A DNA stretch of 64,000 nucleotides from Paucibacter sp. B2R-40 (GCF_025717555.1 NZ_JAJIRP010000003.1:496001-560000); one strand, 5' to 3'; numbered from the stretch's first letter, positions 53,948-63,969 are shown. Notes: a model not told the origin generated them from the letters alone. Numbers and translations: made by a program.

Positions 53948-54901
53948 ATGACCGAACATCGAACCAACAAGCCCTCCGACCGCTTTGTCCGATCCCATCT
54001 GAAGACGCGGCAATTGGTCTTGCTGGTCGAACTGGGTCGGCATGGTTCCATCCTGCATGCAGCGCAGGCCGCCAACCTGACGCAGCCGGCCGCCTCCAAA
54101 CTATTGGCCGAGCTGGAACATGCTTTAGGCGTGCAATTGTTCGAGCGGCTGCCGCGCGGCGTGGCGCCGACCTTGTACGGCGACGTGATGATCCGACGCG
54201 CCGGTGCCGCGCTGGCCGAGATGGACGCCGCCCATCAAGAGGTGATGGAGTTGCTGTCGGGCCTGAGTGGCCGGGTCGCGGTGGGCACAGTGATGACGCC
54301 GTCCACCTCGCTGCTGCCGGAGGCGGTCAAGCGGCTCAAGCAGAACTACCCGCGCGTCCATGTCGCGATCACGGTCGACACCAGCAAGCCGATGATTCAA
54401 CGCCTGCGCGCCGGCGAACTGGACTTGGTGATCGGGCGCATTCTGGACACCGAATCGGCCGCCGTCTTGAACTTTGAGCCCCTCAATGATGAGCCACACA
54501 GCCTGATCGCGCGTGCCGGCCATCCGCTGGCCACACGGGCCAATCTGCAGCTGGCCGAGTTAGTAGGCCTGGGCTGGATCTTGCCGCCCAGCGGCAGCAT
54601 CCTGCGCGATCGGCTGACCGCCTTGTTTCTGTCCCAAGGCCTGGATCAACCGGCCGAGATTGTCGAAACCCTGGCGCTGCCGGTGATTACCAATCTACTG
54701 CTTGACAGCGACATGGTGTGCGCGCTGCCTACCGAGCTGGTGCAGCCCTATTTGGACGCCAAACTCTTGTCCATTTTGCCGATAGAACTCGGCATTCGCA
54801 TGGACCTGTACGGCATCGTGACCCGCAAGAATAACCAGCTCTCCCCTGGTGCCCTGGCCATGCTGCAGACCCTGCGGGAAGTGGCCATAACTCGGCCATA
54901 A
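53948..54901 (+). CDS. LysR-family transcriptional regulator
   Basis: A 317-residue LysR regulator. The N-terminal winged helix is KTRQLVLLVELGRHGSILHA, then AANLTQPAASKLLAELEHAL and GVQLFERLPRGVAPTLYGD. The periplasmic-binding-like effector domain contains VAVGTVMTPSTSLLPEAVKR and AGELDLVIGRILDTESAAVL. Its features recall GbpR-type regulators of galactose/arabinose binding proteins, which fits its place after the araFGH-galactanase operon; this is inference. The last 11-base unit GGCCATAACTC is tandemly repeated (54883-54904) and the second copy supplies the stop codon. Target sites are unknown; the 6-4-6 repeat before dgoD is one candidate. Confidence 0.88.
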   Translation: MTEHRTNKPSDRFVRSHLKTRQLVLLVELGRHGSILHAAQAANLTQPAASKLLAELEHALGVQLFERLPRGVAPTLYGDVMIRRAGAALAEMDAAHQEVMELLSGLSGRVAVGTVMTPSTSLLPEAVKRLKQNYPRVHVAITVDTSKPMIQRLRAGELDLVIGRILDTESAAVLNFEPLNDEPHSLIARAGHPLATRANLQLAELVGLGWILPPSGSILRDRLTALFLSQGLDQPAEIVETLALPVITNLLLDSDMVCALPTELVQPYLDAKLLSILPIELGIRMDLYGIVTRKNNQLSPGALAMLQTLREVAITRP

Positions 54902-55111
54902 CTCGGCTTTAGCTCGACCTTGAGTGAGCATGCACTGCATGCAAAGGCCTGGCATCCGAAATTCATATATTTCCTGCGAGATAAGTGATAAGACGGCATA
55001 CGCCTGTGTCCTTAGCATGGCCTCCAGCAGCCAACATCAATGACAGCACTGCTGCCGGCTCGGCCTGCCCTCAGCGCTCCGCCGGTTTGTCAATATAAGA
55101 ATGGACAAGAC

Positions 55112-57751
55112 ATGAGACAGAAAAAAATGGCCTGGCTGATTCGGGCAATCTTCGTGCTGCCGGCAGTCGGCGGTCAGGCGCTGGCGCAACAAGCCGCCCC
55201 TGCAGCAAAGCCGAGCGCCGAGCTTGAAGCGGTGGTGGTGACCGGCATCCGCGCCTCGGTGCGCAGTGCTTTGGCGACCAAAGAGCTGTCCAACAGCATG
55301 GTTGAGGTGATCGCGTCTGAGGACATCGGCAAGCTGCCCGACACCACCATCGCCGAGTCTCTAGCTCGTCTGCCGGGCCTGTCGGCCGGCATCGACCGCG
55401 GCAACGCCAGCCAGATCGTGGCACGCGGCCTGGGCCCTCGTTTCGTCGGCGCGACGCTGAACGGCCGCGAGTTCGCCTCCAGCGAGCCGGACCGGGCGGT
55501 GCGCTTCGAGATGTTCCCGTCCGAATCGGTATCGGGCGCCACTGTCTACAAGACCCAATCCGCCGAGCTGATCGAAGGCGGCATCGCCACGACGATTGAC
55601 TTGCAAACGGTTCAGCCCTTGGCCTACAAAGAGCGCCAGTTGGCACTGAAGGCCGATGCGCTGTATTACCAAATGGGCAGCAAGATCGACGGCGCCAAGA
55701 CCACGGCACCTCGCCTGGGTGGCATCTATGTCGATCAGTTTGCCGACCGCACCGTCGGTGTGGCGGTAGCCTTCAGCTACTTCGACCAGCCTTCCCTGGA
55801 AGACCGGGTGGAGAGCTGGGACTTCAATAACGACCATTCCGCCGACATCACCGGCGACGGCAAGATCGACAAAACCCGCTGGGGCTTCCAGACCGGCGTC
55901 AAAAAGGGCACGAACAAGCGTTCCAGCGCCACAGGCAAGCTCGAGTACAAGCCCAATGCCGACCTCGCCATCACCGCCGACATCTACGCGGCGCGCTCCA
56001 ATATTGAAGAACCGGCGCTGACCCATGTGCAAGACGGCATCGGCAACTGGGATGGCTGGCAAAGCGCGAACTTCAGCAATGTCAAGGTCGATGGCGGATA
56101 CGTCACCGCCGCAACGGTCAAGGACGTGACCCTGCAGACGCTGAATTCGCTGTGGAAGCAGGACATGAAGAATTTCGCCACCGGCTTGAACGGCAAGTTC
56201 AAGACCAATGGCTGGCAGCTCGACGCCGACATTGCCCACTCGACCGCCAGCCGCGACACGCTGTGGTCGGCCGTCGAATTGAAAAACCTGAAGTCCGGCG
56301 CCACCACCTTTGACTTCAGCAAAGACCAGTGGATGACCTATTCCAGCAATCTGGACACCGGTAATCCGGCCAACTACGCGAACCAGGTCAGTGAGACTTG
56401 GGGGCCGACCAAGGGTGGCAAGCTGGACGACTCGCTGAACTCCCAACAACTGAGCGCCAGCCGGCTGGTGGACTGGGGCGACGTCAACAAGATCAAGTTC
56501 GGCGCCCGCGCCACCCAGCGCGAAAAGTCTTACGAGGCGATCTCCTGGAACCTTGGGCCCACGGTAACGATCCCGACCTCAGGCTTCCAACGCGCGACGG
56601 TTGACGGCCGGCCCGACTTTGTCGAACTGGTCGGCGGCTTCGCCGATGCCGTCGGCAAGTATTTCGGCCCGGCAGCACTGAGCTCGGCTGGCCGCACCTC
56701 GACCGACGCCAATCTGGTGCAAGACAACTGGCGCGCTAAAGAAAGCAATGCCGCCCTTTACGCCCAAGCCGACTTGGCCGGCCAGGCCTTCGGCGGCATG
56801 AGCTACCGCGGCAACGCTGGCCTGCGCGCCATCCACACCAGCCAGACCGGCTATGGCTACGAGCAGCGCAATGGCGGCAAGCCCACCGCCGTCTCCGATG
56901 GCACCAGCTACACCAAGTTCCTGCCCAGCATGAACTTGATCCTGAATCTGGACGAAGAGGAAGTGAATCAGGTGCGCTTCGGCTTGGCACGTGCGATGTC
57001 GCGCGCGCCGCTGGACGTGATGAACAACGCCCACACGGTCTATATTGATCCCAAGGGGATTGACCCGACCATCGTGAGCGGCGGCAACCCGCGGCTCAAG
57101 CCGATGATGGCTGATCAGTTCGATCTGACCTTTATGCGCTTCTTCGGCAAGGGCAGCCTGGTCTCTGCCGGCCTGTTCTACAAGGAGATCAGCGACTACA
57201 TCGGCATCGCTTCGGTCAAGGGCTCATTCGAAGGCAAGCCGGCCTATTTCACCCAGCAGGTCAATCGCGACGGCGGCCATGTGCGGGGCTTTGAGCTGGT
57301 CTACCAGCAGGCCTTCACTGCCTTGCCGGCGCCGTTCAACGGCTTGGGCTTGCTGAGCAACTACACCTACTCCGACAGCAATATCAAGGAGAACGGTGAC
57401 CGCAGCGGCCAGAGCTTCACCCCCATCGCCACCAACGGCCTGATGAAGCACAACGGTGGCCTAACACTCTGGTACGAGCACAATGGCTTCGAGGCTCGCC
57501 TGGCGGCCAATTACCACTCGGCCTTCAACCGCGCCCCGACCTGGGATTCGACCGCCTTCCAGCTCAACGGTGCGGAAACCTGGGTCTCATTGAATCTGTC
57601 CCAGCAGATCACGCAGCAGATGCAGGTCCGCTTCGGGGTCGAAAATCTGACCAACCAAAAGGTCATCTACACCGATCCGATGAATGCTTACCACCAGACT
57701 AACTTCCAGTTCGGTCGGCGCTTCAATGTGGGTGTTTCTTACAAGCTCTAA
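55112..57751 (+). CDS. TonB-dependent receptor, second copy type
   Basis: An 879-residue outer-membrane receptor with a signal peptide (MAWLIRAIFVLPAVGGQALA). The plug reads EAVVVTGIRASVRSALATKE, VIASEDIGKLPDTTIAESLA, RLPGLSAGIDRGNASQIVAR and ATLNGREFASSEPDRAVRFE. A barrel ends in NVGVSYKL. It shares the KLPDTTIAESLARLPG-type plug with the first receptor but is clearly a different protein (KLPDTT versus KFPDTN, shorter barrel). It follows the LysR gene of the galactan operon and precedes a strong terminator, so it probably imports galacto- or arabino-oligosaccharides. The start could also be the ATG at 55130. No clear Shine-Dalgarno site is seen. Confidence 0.9.
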   Translation: MRQKKMAWLIRAIFVLPAVGGQALAQQAAPAAKPSAELEAVVVTGIRASVRSALATKELSNSMVEVIASEDIGKLPDTTIAESLARLPGLSAGIDRGNASQIVARGLGPRFVGATLNGREFASSEPDRAVRFEMFPSESVSGATVYKTQSAELIEGGIATTIDLQTVQPLAYKERQLALKADALYYQMGSKIDGAKTTAPRLGGIYVDQFADRTVGVAVAFSYFDQPSLEDRVESWDFNNDHSADITGDGKIDKTRWGFQTGVKKGTNKRSSATGKLEYKPNADLAITADIYAARSNIEEPALTHVQDGIGNWDGWQSANFSNVKVDGGYVTAATVKDVTLQTLNSLWKQDMKNFATGLNGKFKTNGWQLDADIAHSTASRDTLWSAVELKNLKSGATTFDFSKDQWMTYSSNLDTGNPANYANQVSETWGPTKGGKLDDSLNSQQLSASRLVDWGDVNKIKFGARATQREKSYEAISWNLGPTVTIPTSGFQRATVDGRPDFVELVGGFADAVGKYFGPAALSSAGRTSTDANLVQDNWRAKESNAALYAQADLAGQAFGGMSYRGNAGLRAIHTSQTGYGYEQRNGGKPTAVSDGTSYTKFLPSMNLILNLDEEEVNQVRFGLARAMSRAPLDVMNNAHTVYIDPKGIDPTIVSGGNPRLKPMMADQFDLTFMRFFGKGSLVSAGLFYKEISDYIGIASVKGSFEGKPAYFTQQVNRDGGHVRGFELVYQQAFTALPAPFNGLGLLSNYTYSDSNIKENGDRSGQSFTPIATNGLMKHNGGLTLWYEHNGFEARLAANYHSAFNRAPTWDSTAFQLNGAETWVSLNLSQQITQQMQVRFGVENLTNQKVIYTDPMNAYHQTNFQFGRRFNVGVSYKL

Positions 57752-57774
57752 GTCAGGCCACGGCTGAACGGATG

Positions 57775-57808
57775 GGGCGGTGCGACTCTTCAGTCGCACC
57801 GCCCTTTT
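57775..57808 (+). terminator. Strong intrinsic terminator after the second TonB receptor
   Basis: GGGCGGTGCGACT (57775-57787), a CTTC loop and AGTCGCACCGCCC (57792-57804) form a perfect 13-bp stem followed by T4. The following gene is on the other strand. The gap to 58000 contains nothing else recognised. Confidence 0.92.
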
Positions 57809-57999
57809 CCGTGGATCAAGTCCTTTCGGTGCCGTCTCCATGCTCAGCTCGGTGTTCGGCAGCATGGATCTGAACGGTTCCCCGAACACGGCGTTCTGAT
57901 GGGCAAGAAGGAAACGGCCGAAATTGGTCCATTCAGGGTGCCGACGCCGCCGGCAGCGGCTTACGGCCTGGTACATCTGGAGTAGGCGGCTGATGCGAC

Positions 58000-59223
58000 T
58001 CATTTGGACGGCTCGCCGCAGGCGGGCAGCGGCATCCGATTCGACCGTTTGAACTGCAGGTCCAGCCAGTCAAAGGCAGCGTCCTGCTGCGCTGCCGTGA
58101 ACTGATGGGCACCGGGCCAGATGCAAGTCTGCAAGCGCTCGGCCGCACCATAGGCCGACCAGACCTGCGCCATCTTGGCGAACGCCTGGCTCACCGAGGC
58201 TAGCGGGAACAAGGCATCTTGTGCGCCGGCATAGAGCAGCATAGGTTTGGGCGCCGCCAGAGCGGCCACATCGGGGTAGTCCAGGTAACGCGCCAAATAG
58301 GGGTGCAGCATGGCGAAACTGGACTGGCCCTTGAGCTGGTTGTTGCCTGGCACCATCAAGCCTTGCAAGCCGGCCATCCAGTTGACGGCGATGCTGGCCG
58401 TCACAGCGTCGGACAAGGCTGCCACCTGCCAGGCCCGCTGGGCGCCCATCGAAAAACCAAGCGCTGCGACCTGGCGGACGTCAACCTCGGGCATCTCTGC
58501 CAGAAACTTCGCCGCTTGTGCATCTTCGCTCGCGATCAAAGCGGCCCAGGAACTACCCAGATTGAACAGATTGGCCGCCAGCGCTTGTTGCGAATCACGC
58601 TCGAAGCCAGCACCGGAGCGGTCGCCCCAGCCCAGCGCATCGACCGCCAAGACCACATAACCGCGCTTGGCCAATTCGTCGCCGGGGTAATGGCCAGAAA
58701 AGTAGCGGCCAGCCCATTCGGCAGCCGCACGTTCACGGGCTGGGTTGCCCCAGGGCTGGATCAACTTCTCTTTGCCGATGTCAAAACGCGCGCCGTGATC
58801 ATGCAATGCCAAAACCGCCGGAAACGGCCCTTTGCCCTTGGGCACGAGCAACAGCGCCGCGACACGGCTTTCTGCACTGACATTGAACTCAAGCTTGCGG
58901 GCGAGATAGCTGCCGCGATCCAGCTCTTCAATCACGCGGGCCGAGAACGGGGTCAGGTCTTGCCCGGGCAACAGCATCAATTCACGCGCCTTGCGCAAAC
59001 CCGCCTGGGTCCAGTCCTGGGGCTTGGCGTGATGCTCGTTCGCCCAGCCCAGGCTGAAAGTCAGTTTGTCACGCAGTTGTTGGTGGAAGACCGGCAGCTG
59101 GCTCTCGGGGGCCAGCAATCCAGGGTTCTGATAATCGGCCCGGGCCGGGCCAATTTGAAGCAGGGCTAGCAAAGGCCAGGCAACGGCCAAGGATCGACGA
59201 AGACACAAAACATGCCGCCACAT
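58000..59223 (-). CDS. Exported alpha/beta hydrolase (dienelactone hydrolase/acetylesterase-like)
   Basis: A 407-residue secreted hydrolase with signal peptide (LRRSLAVAWPLLALLQIGPA) from the ATG at 59223; a start at 59286 would add 21 residues before it. The fold motifs are FPAVLALHDHGARFDIGKEK (oxyanion strand, HDHG), VVLAVDALGWGDRSG, the nucleophile elbow ALGFSMGAQRAWQVAAL, the Asp in MLLYAGAQDALFP and the His in WPGAHQFTAAQ. The length and HDHG motif suit large carbohydrate-esterase-like or dienelactone-hydrolase-like proteins. Its position beside the pectin region makes a plant-polymer esterase possible. Substrate is unknown. Confidence 0.75.
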   Translation of the reverse strand: MWRHVLCLRRSLAVAWPLLALLQIGPARADYQNPGLLAPESQLPVFHQQLRDKLTFSLGWANEHHAKPQDWTQAGLRKARELMLLPGQDLTPFSARVIEELDRGSYLARKLEFNVSAESRVAALLLVPKGKGPFPAVLALHDHGARFDIGKEKLIQPWGNPARERAAAEWAGRYFSGHYPGDELAKRGYVVLAVDALGWGDRSGAGFERDSQQALAANLFNLGSSWAALIASEDAQAAKFLAEMPEVDVRQVAALGFSMGAQRAWQVAALSDAVTASIAVNWMAGLQGLMVPGNNQLKGQSSFAMLHPYLARYLDYPDVAALAAPKPMLLYAGAQDALFPLASVSQAFAKMAQVWSAYGAAERLQTCIWPGAHQFTAAQQDAAFDWLDLQFKRSNRMPLPACGEPSK

Positions 59224-59415
59224 GGCACTGAGGCTACAAATGTTTGGCTGCACTGATGTTTTCACCAAAATTGTCTTCTTTGCCATGCAAGCCCACTGTA
59301 TGCTGACACGAGCATACCGCCGACTCAGTCAGCAGAAAAAACCAGTGCCATGGGCGAATTGTTCGGGCACCAAAAAACAGGCGCCATCACGGCGCTGATG
59401 AGAACGGAGACAAGC

Positions 59416-60975
59416 ATGGGATCTGGCAGTAATATCAAGATCGGCACCCGCTTAGGTTTGGCGTTTGGCGTGGTGCTGTTGATCACTGCCTTGATCGCGG
59501 GCATTGGCGCCTGGCGGCTCGGCACACTAAAGGCCGCCGCCAATGATTTAGCCACCGTCGAGATGGAGCGCAGCAGCTTAGCTGCGCGCTGGTCGGCCAA
59601 TATCAATCTGAACTGGGTTCGCACCTCGGCCGCCTTGTTCGCCAGCGACGCCGCCTATGTCAAGGCCTTGCAAGCCGACATGGAAGCCACCTCCAAGCTG
59701 ATAGGCGAGACCCAAAAGCAGTTGGAGCCCCTGATTACCGACACCAAGGGCAAAGACTTGCTGGCCGACATCAGCAAGGCGCGCGAGATCTACCGTGGGC
59801 CACGCAGTGAGTTGATGAAAAAGAAGCTGGCGGGAGAAGATGTCGCAGAAGCGGTCAAGTCGAATCTGCAACCCTTGGCCATGACCTATTTGGCCGCGCT
59901 CGACAAGCTCGATCAGCATATGGATCAGATGCTGAGCAAGAGTCAGGCCGAAACCAATGCCGTGGCCCAGACCGGTCAATGGATGTTGGGTCTGGGTGCC
60001 GTTCTGTCCTTGGGCCTGGGCCTGGGATTTGCCATCGTGGCGACCCGCGCCATCACGCGCCCGATCAGCCAGGCGGTGAGTTCGGCTCAAGCGATCAGCG
60101 ACGGCGACCTGTCTGTGAGCATTGCCACACAGGGCAGTGACGAATCCGCGCAGATGCTGCAAGCCTTGTTGGCCATGCGTGACAAGCTCGCCCACATCGT
60201 CGGCGAGGTCAGGGAGAACGCCGAGGGCGTCTCCACTGCCAGCGCCGAAATTGCGCAGGGCAACCATGATTTGAGCGCGCGCACCGAGATGCAGGCCAGC
60301 GCCATCCAGCAGACGGCTGCGTCAATGGAAGAGTTGGGCGCCACCGTCAAGCAAAACGCGGCGAACGCTCACCAAGCCAATCAGATGGCCTTGACGGCAT
60401 CCAACGTGGCCATCAAAGCCGGCGATGTCGTCAACGAAGTGGTCGAGACGATGAAGGGGATCAACGACAGCTCCAAACGCATTGCCGACATCATCACCGT
60501 GATCGACGGCATCGCCTTTCAGACCAATATCCTGGCCCTCAACGCCGCCGTGGAAGCGGCGCGGGCCGGCGAGCAGGGGCGCGGCTTCGCAGTGGTGGCG
60601 TCCGAAGTGCGCAGCTTGGCGGGGCGTTCGGCCGAGGCTGCCAAGGAGATCAAGTCATTGATCAGCACCAGCGTCGAGCGGGTCGAGTTGGGCAGCAGCT
60701 TGGTCGACCGAGCAGGTGTGACGATGACCGAGGTCGTGGCCTCGATTCAGAAAGTCACCCACATCATGGGCGAGATCAGCGCCGCCAGCAGCGAGCAAAG
60801 TTCGGGCGTTTCGCAAATCGGCTCGGCGGTACAGCAGATGGACCAGGTGACGCAGCAGAACTCCGCCTTGGTCGAAGAGATGGCGGCGGCGGCCAGCAGT
60901 TTGCGCCTCCAGGCCCAGGCCTTGGTGCAGGTCATGGCGATCTTCAAGTTGGCGGATAGGCGCGCTCATCGCTAA
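59416..60975 (+). CDS. Methyl-accepting chemotaxis protein (Tar/Tsr type)
   Basis: A 519-residue chemoreceptor. First membrane helix ([20 protein letters not shown]), a four-helix-bundle periplasmic domain of about 150 residues (Tar/4HB type), second helix ([20 protein letters not shown]), HAMP ([20 protein letters not shown]) and a cytoplasmic signalling domain. The tip reads [40 protein letters not shown], the invariant CheA/CheW contact. GGAG before ATG 59416 supports this start over a longer frame. The ligand is unknown; nearness to the pectin genes and to a histidine kinase with a periplasmic domain allows sugar or uronate sensing as a guess. The kinase gene follows by nine bases. Confidence 0.93.
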   Translation: MGSGSNIKIGTRLGLAFGVVLLITALIAGIGAWRLGTLKAAANDLATVEMERSSLAARWSANINLNWVRTSAALFASDAAYVKALQADMEATSKLIGETQKQLEPLITDTKGKDLLADISKAREIYRGPRSELMKKKLAGEDVAEAVKSNLQPLAMTYLAALDKLDQHMDQMLSKSQAETNAVAQTGQWMLGLGAVLSLGLGLGFAIVATRAITRPISQAVSSAQAISDGDLSVSIATQGSDESAQMLQALLAMRDKLAHIVGEVRENAEGVSTASAEIAQGNHDLSARTEMQASAIQQTAASMEELGATVKQNAANAHQANQMALTASNVAIKAGDVVNEVVETMKGINDSSKRIADIITVIDGIAFQTNILALNAAVEAARAGEQGRGFAVVASEVRSLAGRSAEAAKEIKSLISTSVERVELGSSLVDRAGVTMTEVVASIQKVTHIMGEISAASSEQSSGVSQIGSAVQQMDQVTQQNSALVEEMAAAASSLRLQAQALVQVMAIFKLADRRAHR

Positions 60976-60984
60976 GCGTCGCTC

Positions 60985-63864
60985 ATGCGTACACCACGGC
61001 CCATCAGCCGTACTTCCGTGGCCCGCTTCCTTGGCTTTTGGGGGTACTGGCTGAAGGCTTTGCTGCTTGCCTTCTGGCTCGTTTGCACTGCCAAGGCTGG
61101 GGCGCAAGCCACCCAACAGACGCAGCCAAACAAGCCGCCTCAGACGGCAGCTGAGAGCGAGTCAGCACCAGCCGCGAGAGTCATGCTGCTGGTGTCCTAC
61201 CACGCCGGCATGGCCTGGAGTGACGAGCAAATCGCCGGCTTGCGTCGCGAACTGGGCCGGTATGAGCGGCCCCTCAAGCTGAGCCTGGACTTTCTTGACA
61301 CCAAGAATGTGCAACCGCTGCCCGCTTATCAGCAACAGTTCGAAGACCTGCTGCTGAGCAAGTACGGCCTCACGCCGCCGCGCCTGCTACTGGCCACCGA
61401 TGATGATGCGCTGGACTTAGCCCTGCGCATGCGGGCCCGCCATTTCCCGGCTGTGCCGATTTTGTTCTCCGGCGTTTCGGGCAGTCGCCGGGCCAGCCTG
61501 CAGGATGAGGGCAACATCAGTGGTGTATTCGATGACGTCGACGACAGCCAAAACCTCGCCTTGATGTTGAAACTGCTACCGCGAACCAAACGGGCCGTGA
61601 TCGTGCACGACCAAAGCAGAACCAGCCTGGCCCAAGTGAGCAGCCTCGCGCCTGTTTTGGCCCAGCACCCCGGCCTGCAGGTCGAACATCTGACGCGGAT
61701 GTCGGTGCAGGAGGTACAGACCCGTTTGCGGGCCTTGAGCGGCACCGATCTCGTATTGGCCCTGCCCTTCAATCTCGACGCCCAGGGTCGCGTCATCAGC
61801 CACGAGGAGGCCAGCGAACTCTGGGCCGAAGCTGCAGCGGCCCCGTTGACGGTCACGCGCGACGTCAGCATGCGGCCGGGTGTATTGGGCGGCTTTCTGG
61901 TCACCGGCCGCCAGCAGGGCGAACATCTGGGCCGGCTTGCCGTGCAGGTCTTGCAGGGCAAAAACGCAGATGAACTGCCGATGTTGACCGGCCTGGGTGT
62001 GCCAACTTTCGAACACCAACAACTGCGCCGCTGGGGCATTGACGAGGCCGCCTTGCCCAAAAGTGCCGTGGTACTGCATCGCCCAATCAATTGGTGGGCC
62101 GATTTGCGGCCCTATCTGGGCTGGTTGTTCAGCCTGTTTGGCAGCTTGCTGGTCATCATCGCGCTCTTGATCAACGGAATTCGACTGCGCCACCGCTCGG
62201 AGCAGGCCATGCGGCAAAGCACTCAAAATTATCTGGCGCTGTTCAACAGCAGCAGCGACGCCATACTGGTGCGCGACGGCAAAAGCCTGGCCATCATCGA
62301 CGTCAATCCGCGTTTTTGCAGCCTCTATGGCTATAGCCCGGATGAAGCCCGTTTGCTCAGCGCATCGCAACTCAGCGACGAAGCCAACTTCTACACCGGC
62401 GCCATGGTGGCCGAGCGAATCGACAAGGCCAGAAACGAAGGGCCGCAGTTTTTTGAATGGCGTTCGCGCCGCAAAGATGGCAGCCATTTTTGGGCCGACG
62501 TATCGCTGACCTCCTTCAAACTACCGGAGGGCGAACGCATCATTTCCACGGTACGCGATATCTCCGACCGCAAACAGTTGGAGACACAAGCCCAGGCCTT
62601 CCAGCATCAAGTCAAGCAGATTTATCAAAACCTGCCGGTGGCGGTGTTTGTCATCGATGCCCTGCACCGGGTGAGCTTCTGGAATGAGCAGATGACGCGG
62701 CTGACCGGGGTCGAGGCAAAAGACATCATCGGCAGTCATGAGGCTTGGCGCGGCATCTACCCTACGGCCCGACCTTGCCTGGTTGATGCGGTGGTGGACG
62801 GCCTTGGCGTCGAAAGCCTGACTCAGCTCTACGGCGACCAACTCCGCAGCAGTGATGAGGTGCTGGGGGCAATGGAAGGCGAGTCCTGTATTCCCGCGCA
62901 GGGCGAACGCGCCGAGCTTTGGCTGCGCTTTTGCGCGGCGCCCTTGCGTGACGAGCAGGGTCAGGTGGTCGGGGCGATTGAAACCGTGATCGACGTGACG
63001 GTTCTCAAACGCACGCAAGAAAGCCTGCAGGCCCTCAATCAACAATTGGAGGCCCGCGTTGAGGCGCGCAGCCATGAGTTGGAGCTGGCCATGGAGCAAC
63101 TGCTGCAGGCCGACAAGATGGCCGCGCTGGGCAGCTTGGTCGCCGGTGTAGCGCATGAGCTGAACACGCCGCTGGGCAATGTACTGACCGTCGCCTCGAC
63201 GATAGCGGACACCAGCAAGGCCTTTGGCCAAGAATTGCTCGGTGGCCGCCTGCGCCGCGCCGAGGTTGAGGCTCGCTTGAACCAATTGCATGAAGCCAGC
63301 CTGCTGATCGAGCGCAACGCCAAGCGTGCGGCCAAGCTGGTGGCGGATTTCAAACAAATCGCGGTGGATCAAAGCAGCACGCATCGACGTGAATTTGCCT
63401 TGCAGGATCTGGTCAATGACACCCTGTCGATGCTGAGCAGCAGCCACCTGCTGGGCCAGGTGCAAATTCAAGTCGATATCGACCCCGGCATTCACCTGCA
63501 CAGCTTCCCCGGGCCGCTGGAACAAATTCTCAGTCATCTGCTGACGAATTCCGTCAAACATGGCTTTGAGGCACAGGCCGAAGGCTGCATCACCATTCAA
63601 GCGCAGGCACAGGGCACTGAGGTCTCCATCAGCTATGCCGACAATGGCTGTGGCATAGCGCCGGCCGCACTGCGCCATCTTTTCGAGCCTTTTTATACGA
63701 CCCGGTTCGGCCAGGGCGGCAGCGGCCTGGGCCTCTACATCGTCTACAACCTCGTCACCAGCGTCTTGGGCGGACGCATTGAAGTCAGCAGCAAGCCAGG
63801 GTTTGGATGCCGCTTCGACCTGCATCTGCCACTGTATTTGGACTCGCGCCCGGTCGAAATTTAG
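60985..63864 (+). CDS. Membrane sensor histidine kinase with periplasmic binding-like domain and two PAS domains
   Basis: A 959-residue sensor kinase. A signal anchor (YWLKALLLAFWLVCTAKAGA) leads to a periplasmic domain of about 310 residues resembling the ABC-type sugar/substrate-binding fold (VMLLVSYHAGMAWSDEQIAG, PPRLLLATDDDALDLALRMR, AVPILFSGVS). A membrane helix (LFSLFGSLLVIIALLINGIR) is followed by two PAS regions (YLALFNSSSDAILVRDGKSL; IYQNLPVAVFVIDALHRVSF) and the kinase: H-box in GVAHELNTPLGNVLTVAS, N-box in LTNSVKHGFE, G1 DNGCGIAP and G2 GGSGLGLYIVYN. No receiver domain or response-regulator gene is adjacent. It starts nine bases after the chemoreceptor gene, so co-expression is likely. 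Confidence 0.9.
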   Translation: MRTPRPISRTSVARFLGFWGYWLKALLLAFWLVCTAKAGAQATQQTQPNKPPQTAAESESAPAARVMLLVSYHAGMAWSDEQIAGLRRELGRYERPLKLSLDFLDTKNVQPLPAYQQQFEDLLLSKYGLTPPRLLLATDDDALDLALRMRARHFPAVPILFSGVSGSRRASLQDEGNISGVFDDVDDSQNLALMLKLLPRTKRAVIVHDQSRTSLAQVSSLAPVLAQHPGLQVEHLTRMSVQEVQTRLRALSGTDLVLALPFNLDAQGRVISHEEASELWAEAAAAPLTVTRDVSMRPGVLGGFLVTGRQQGEHLGRLAVQVLQGKNADELPMLTGLGVPTFEHQQLRRWGIDEAALPKSAVVLHRPINWWADLRPYLGWLFSLFGSLLVIIALLINGIRLRHRSEQAMRQSTQNYLALFNSSSDAILVRDGKSLAIIDVNPRFCSLYGYSPDEARLLSASQLSDEANFYTGAMVAERIDKARNEGPQFFEWRSRRKDGSHFWADVSLTSFKLPEGERIISTVRDISDRKQLETQAQAFQHQVKQIYQNLPVAVFVIDALHRVSFWNEQMTRLTGVEAKDIIGSHEAWRGIYPTARPCLVDAVVDGLGVESLTQLYGDQLRSSDEVLGAMEGESCIPAQGERAELWLRFCAAPLRDEQGQVVGAIETVIDVTVLKRTQESLQALNQQLEARVEARSHELELAMEQLLQADKMAALGSLVAGVAHELNTPLGNVLTVASTIADTSKAFGQELLGGRLRRAEVEARLNQLHEASLLIERNAKRAAKLVADFKQIAVDQSSTHRREFALQDLVNDTLSMLSSSHLLGQVQIQVDIDPGIHLHSFPGPLEQILSHLLTNSVKHGFEAQAEGCITIQAQAQGTEVSISYADNGCGIAPAALRHLFEPFYTTRFGQGGSGLGLYIVYNLVTSVLGGRIEVSSKPGFGCRFDLHLPLYLDSRPVEI

Positions 63865-63871
63865 CCGGGGT

Positions 63872-63896
63872 GCCCCCCCTGAAGCGAGGGGCTTAA
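63872..63896 (+). terminator. Weak hairpin after the kinase gene
   Basis: GCCCC (63872-63876) can pair with GGGGC (63887-63891), followed by TTAAAAAT. The stem is short and the T-run poor; termination here is only possible. Confidence 0.3.
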
Positions 63897-63943
63897 AAAT
63901 GCGCCTATCAGGGTTTTCTTGCATGGACGCAGGCTGACAGAAG

Positions 63944-63958
63944 TGAAACACTGTTTCA
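63944..63958. promoter_or_regulatory. Perfect KdgR-box-like palindrome at the right end
   Basis: TGAAACA-C-TGTTTCA is a perfect palindrome matching the core of the known KdgR operator and the site at 34856 (one mismatch). It ends 11 bases before the next ATG, a position suited to repression. It implies that the next gene belongs to the KdgR-controlled pectin regulon. Confidence 0.75.
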
Positions 63959-63969
63959 AAGAAGGCGCC

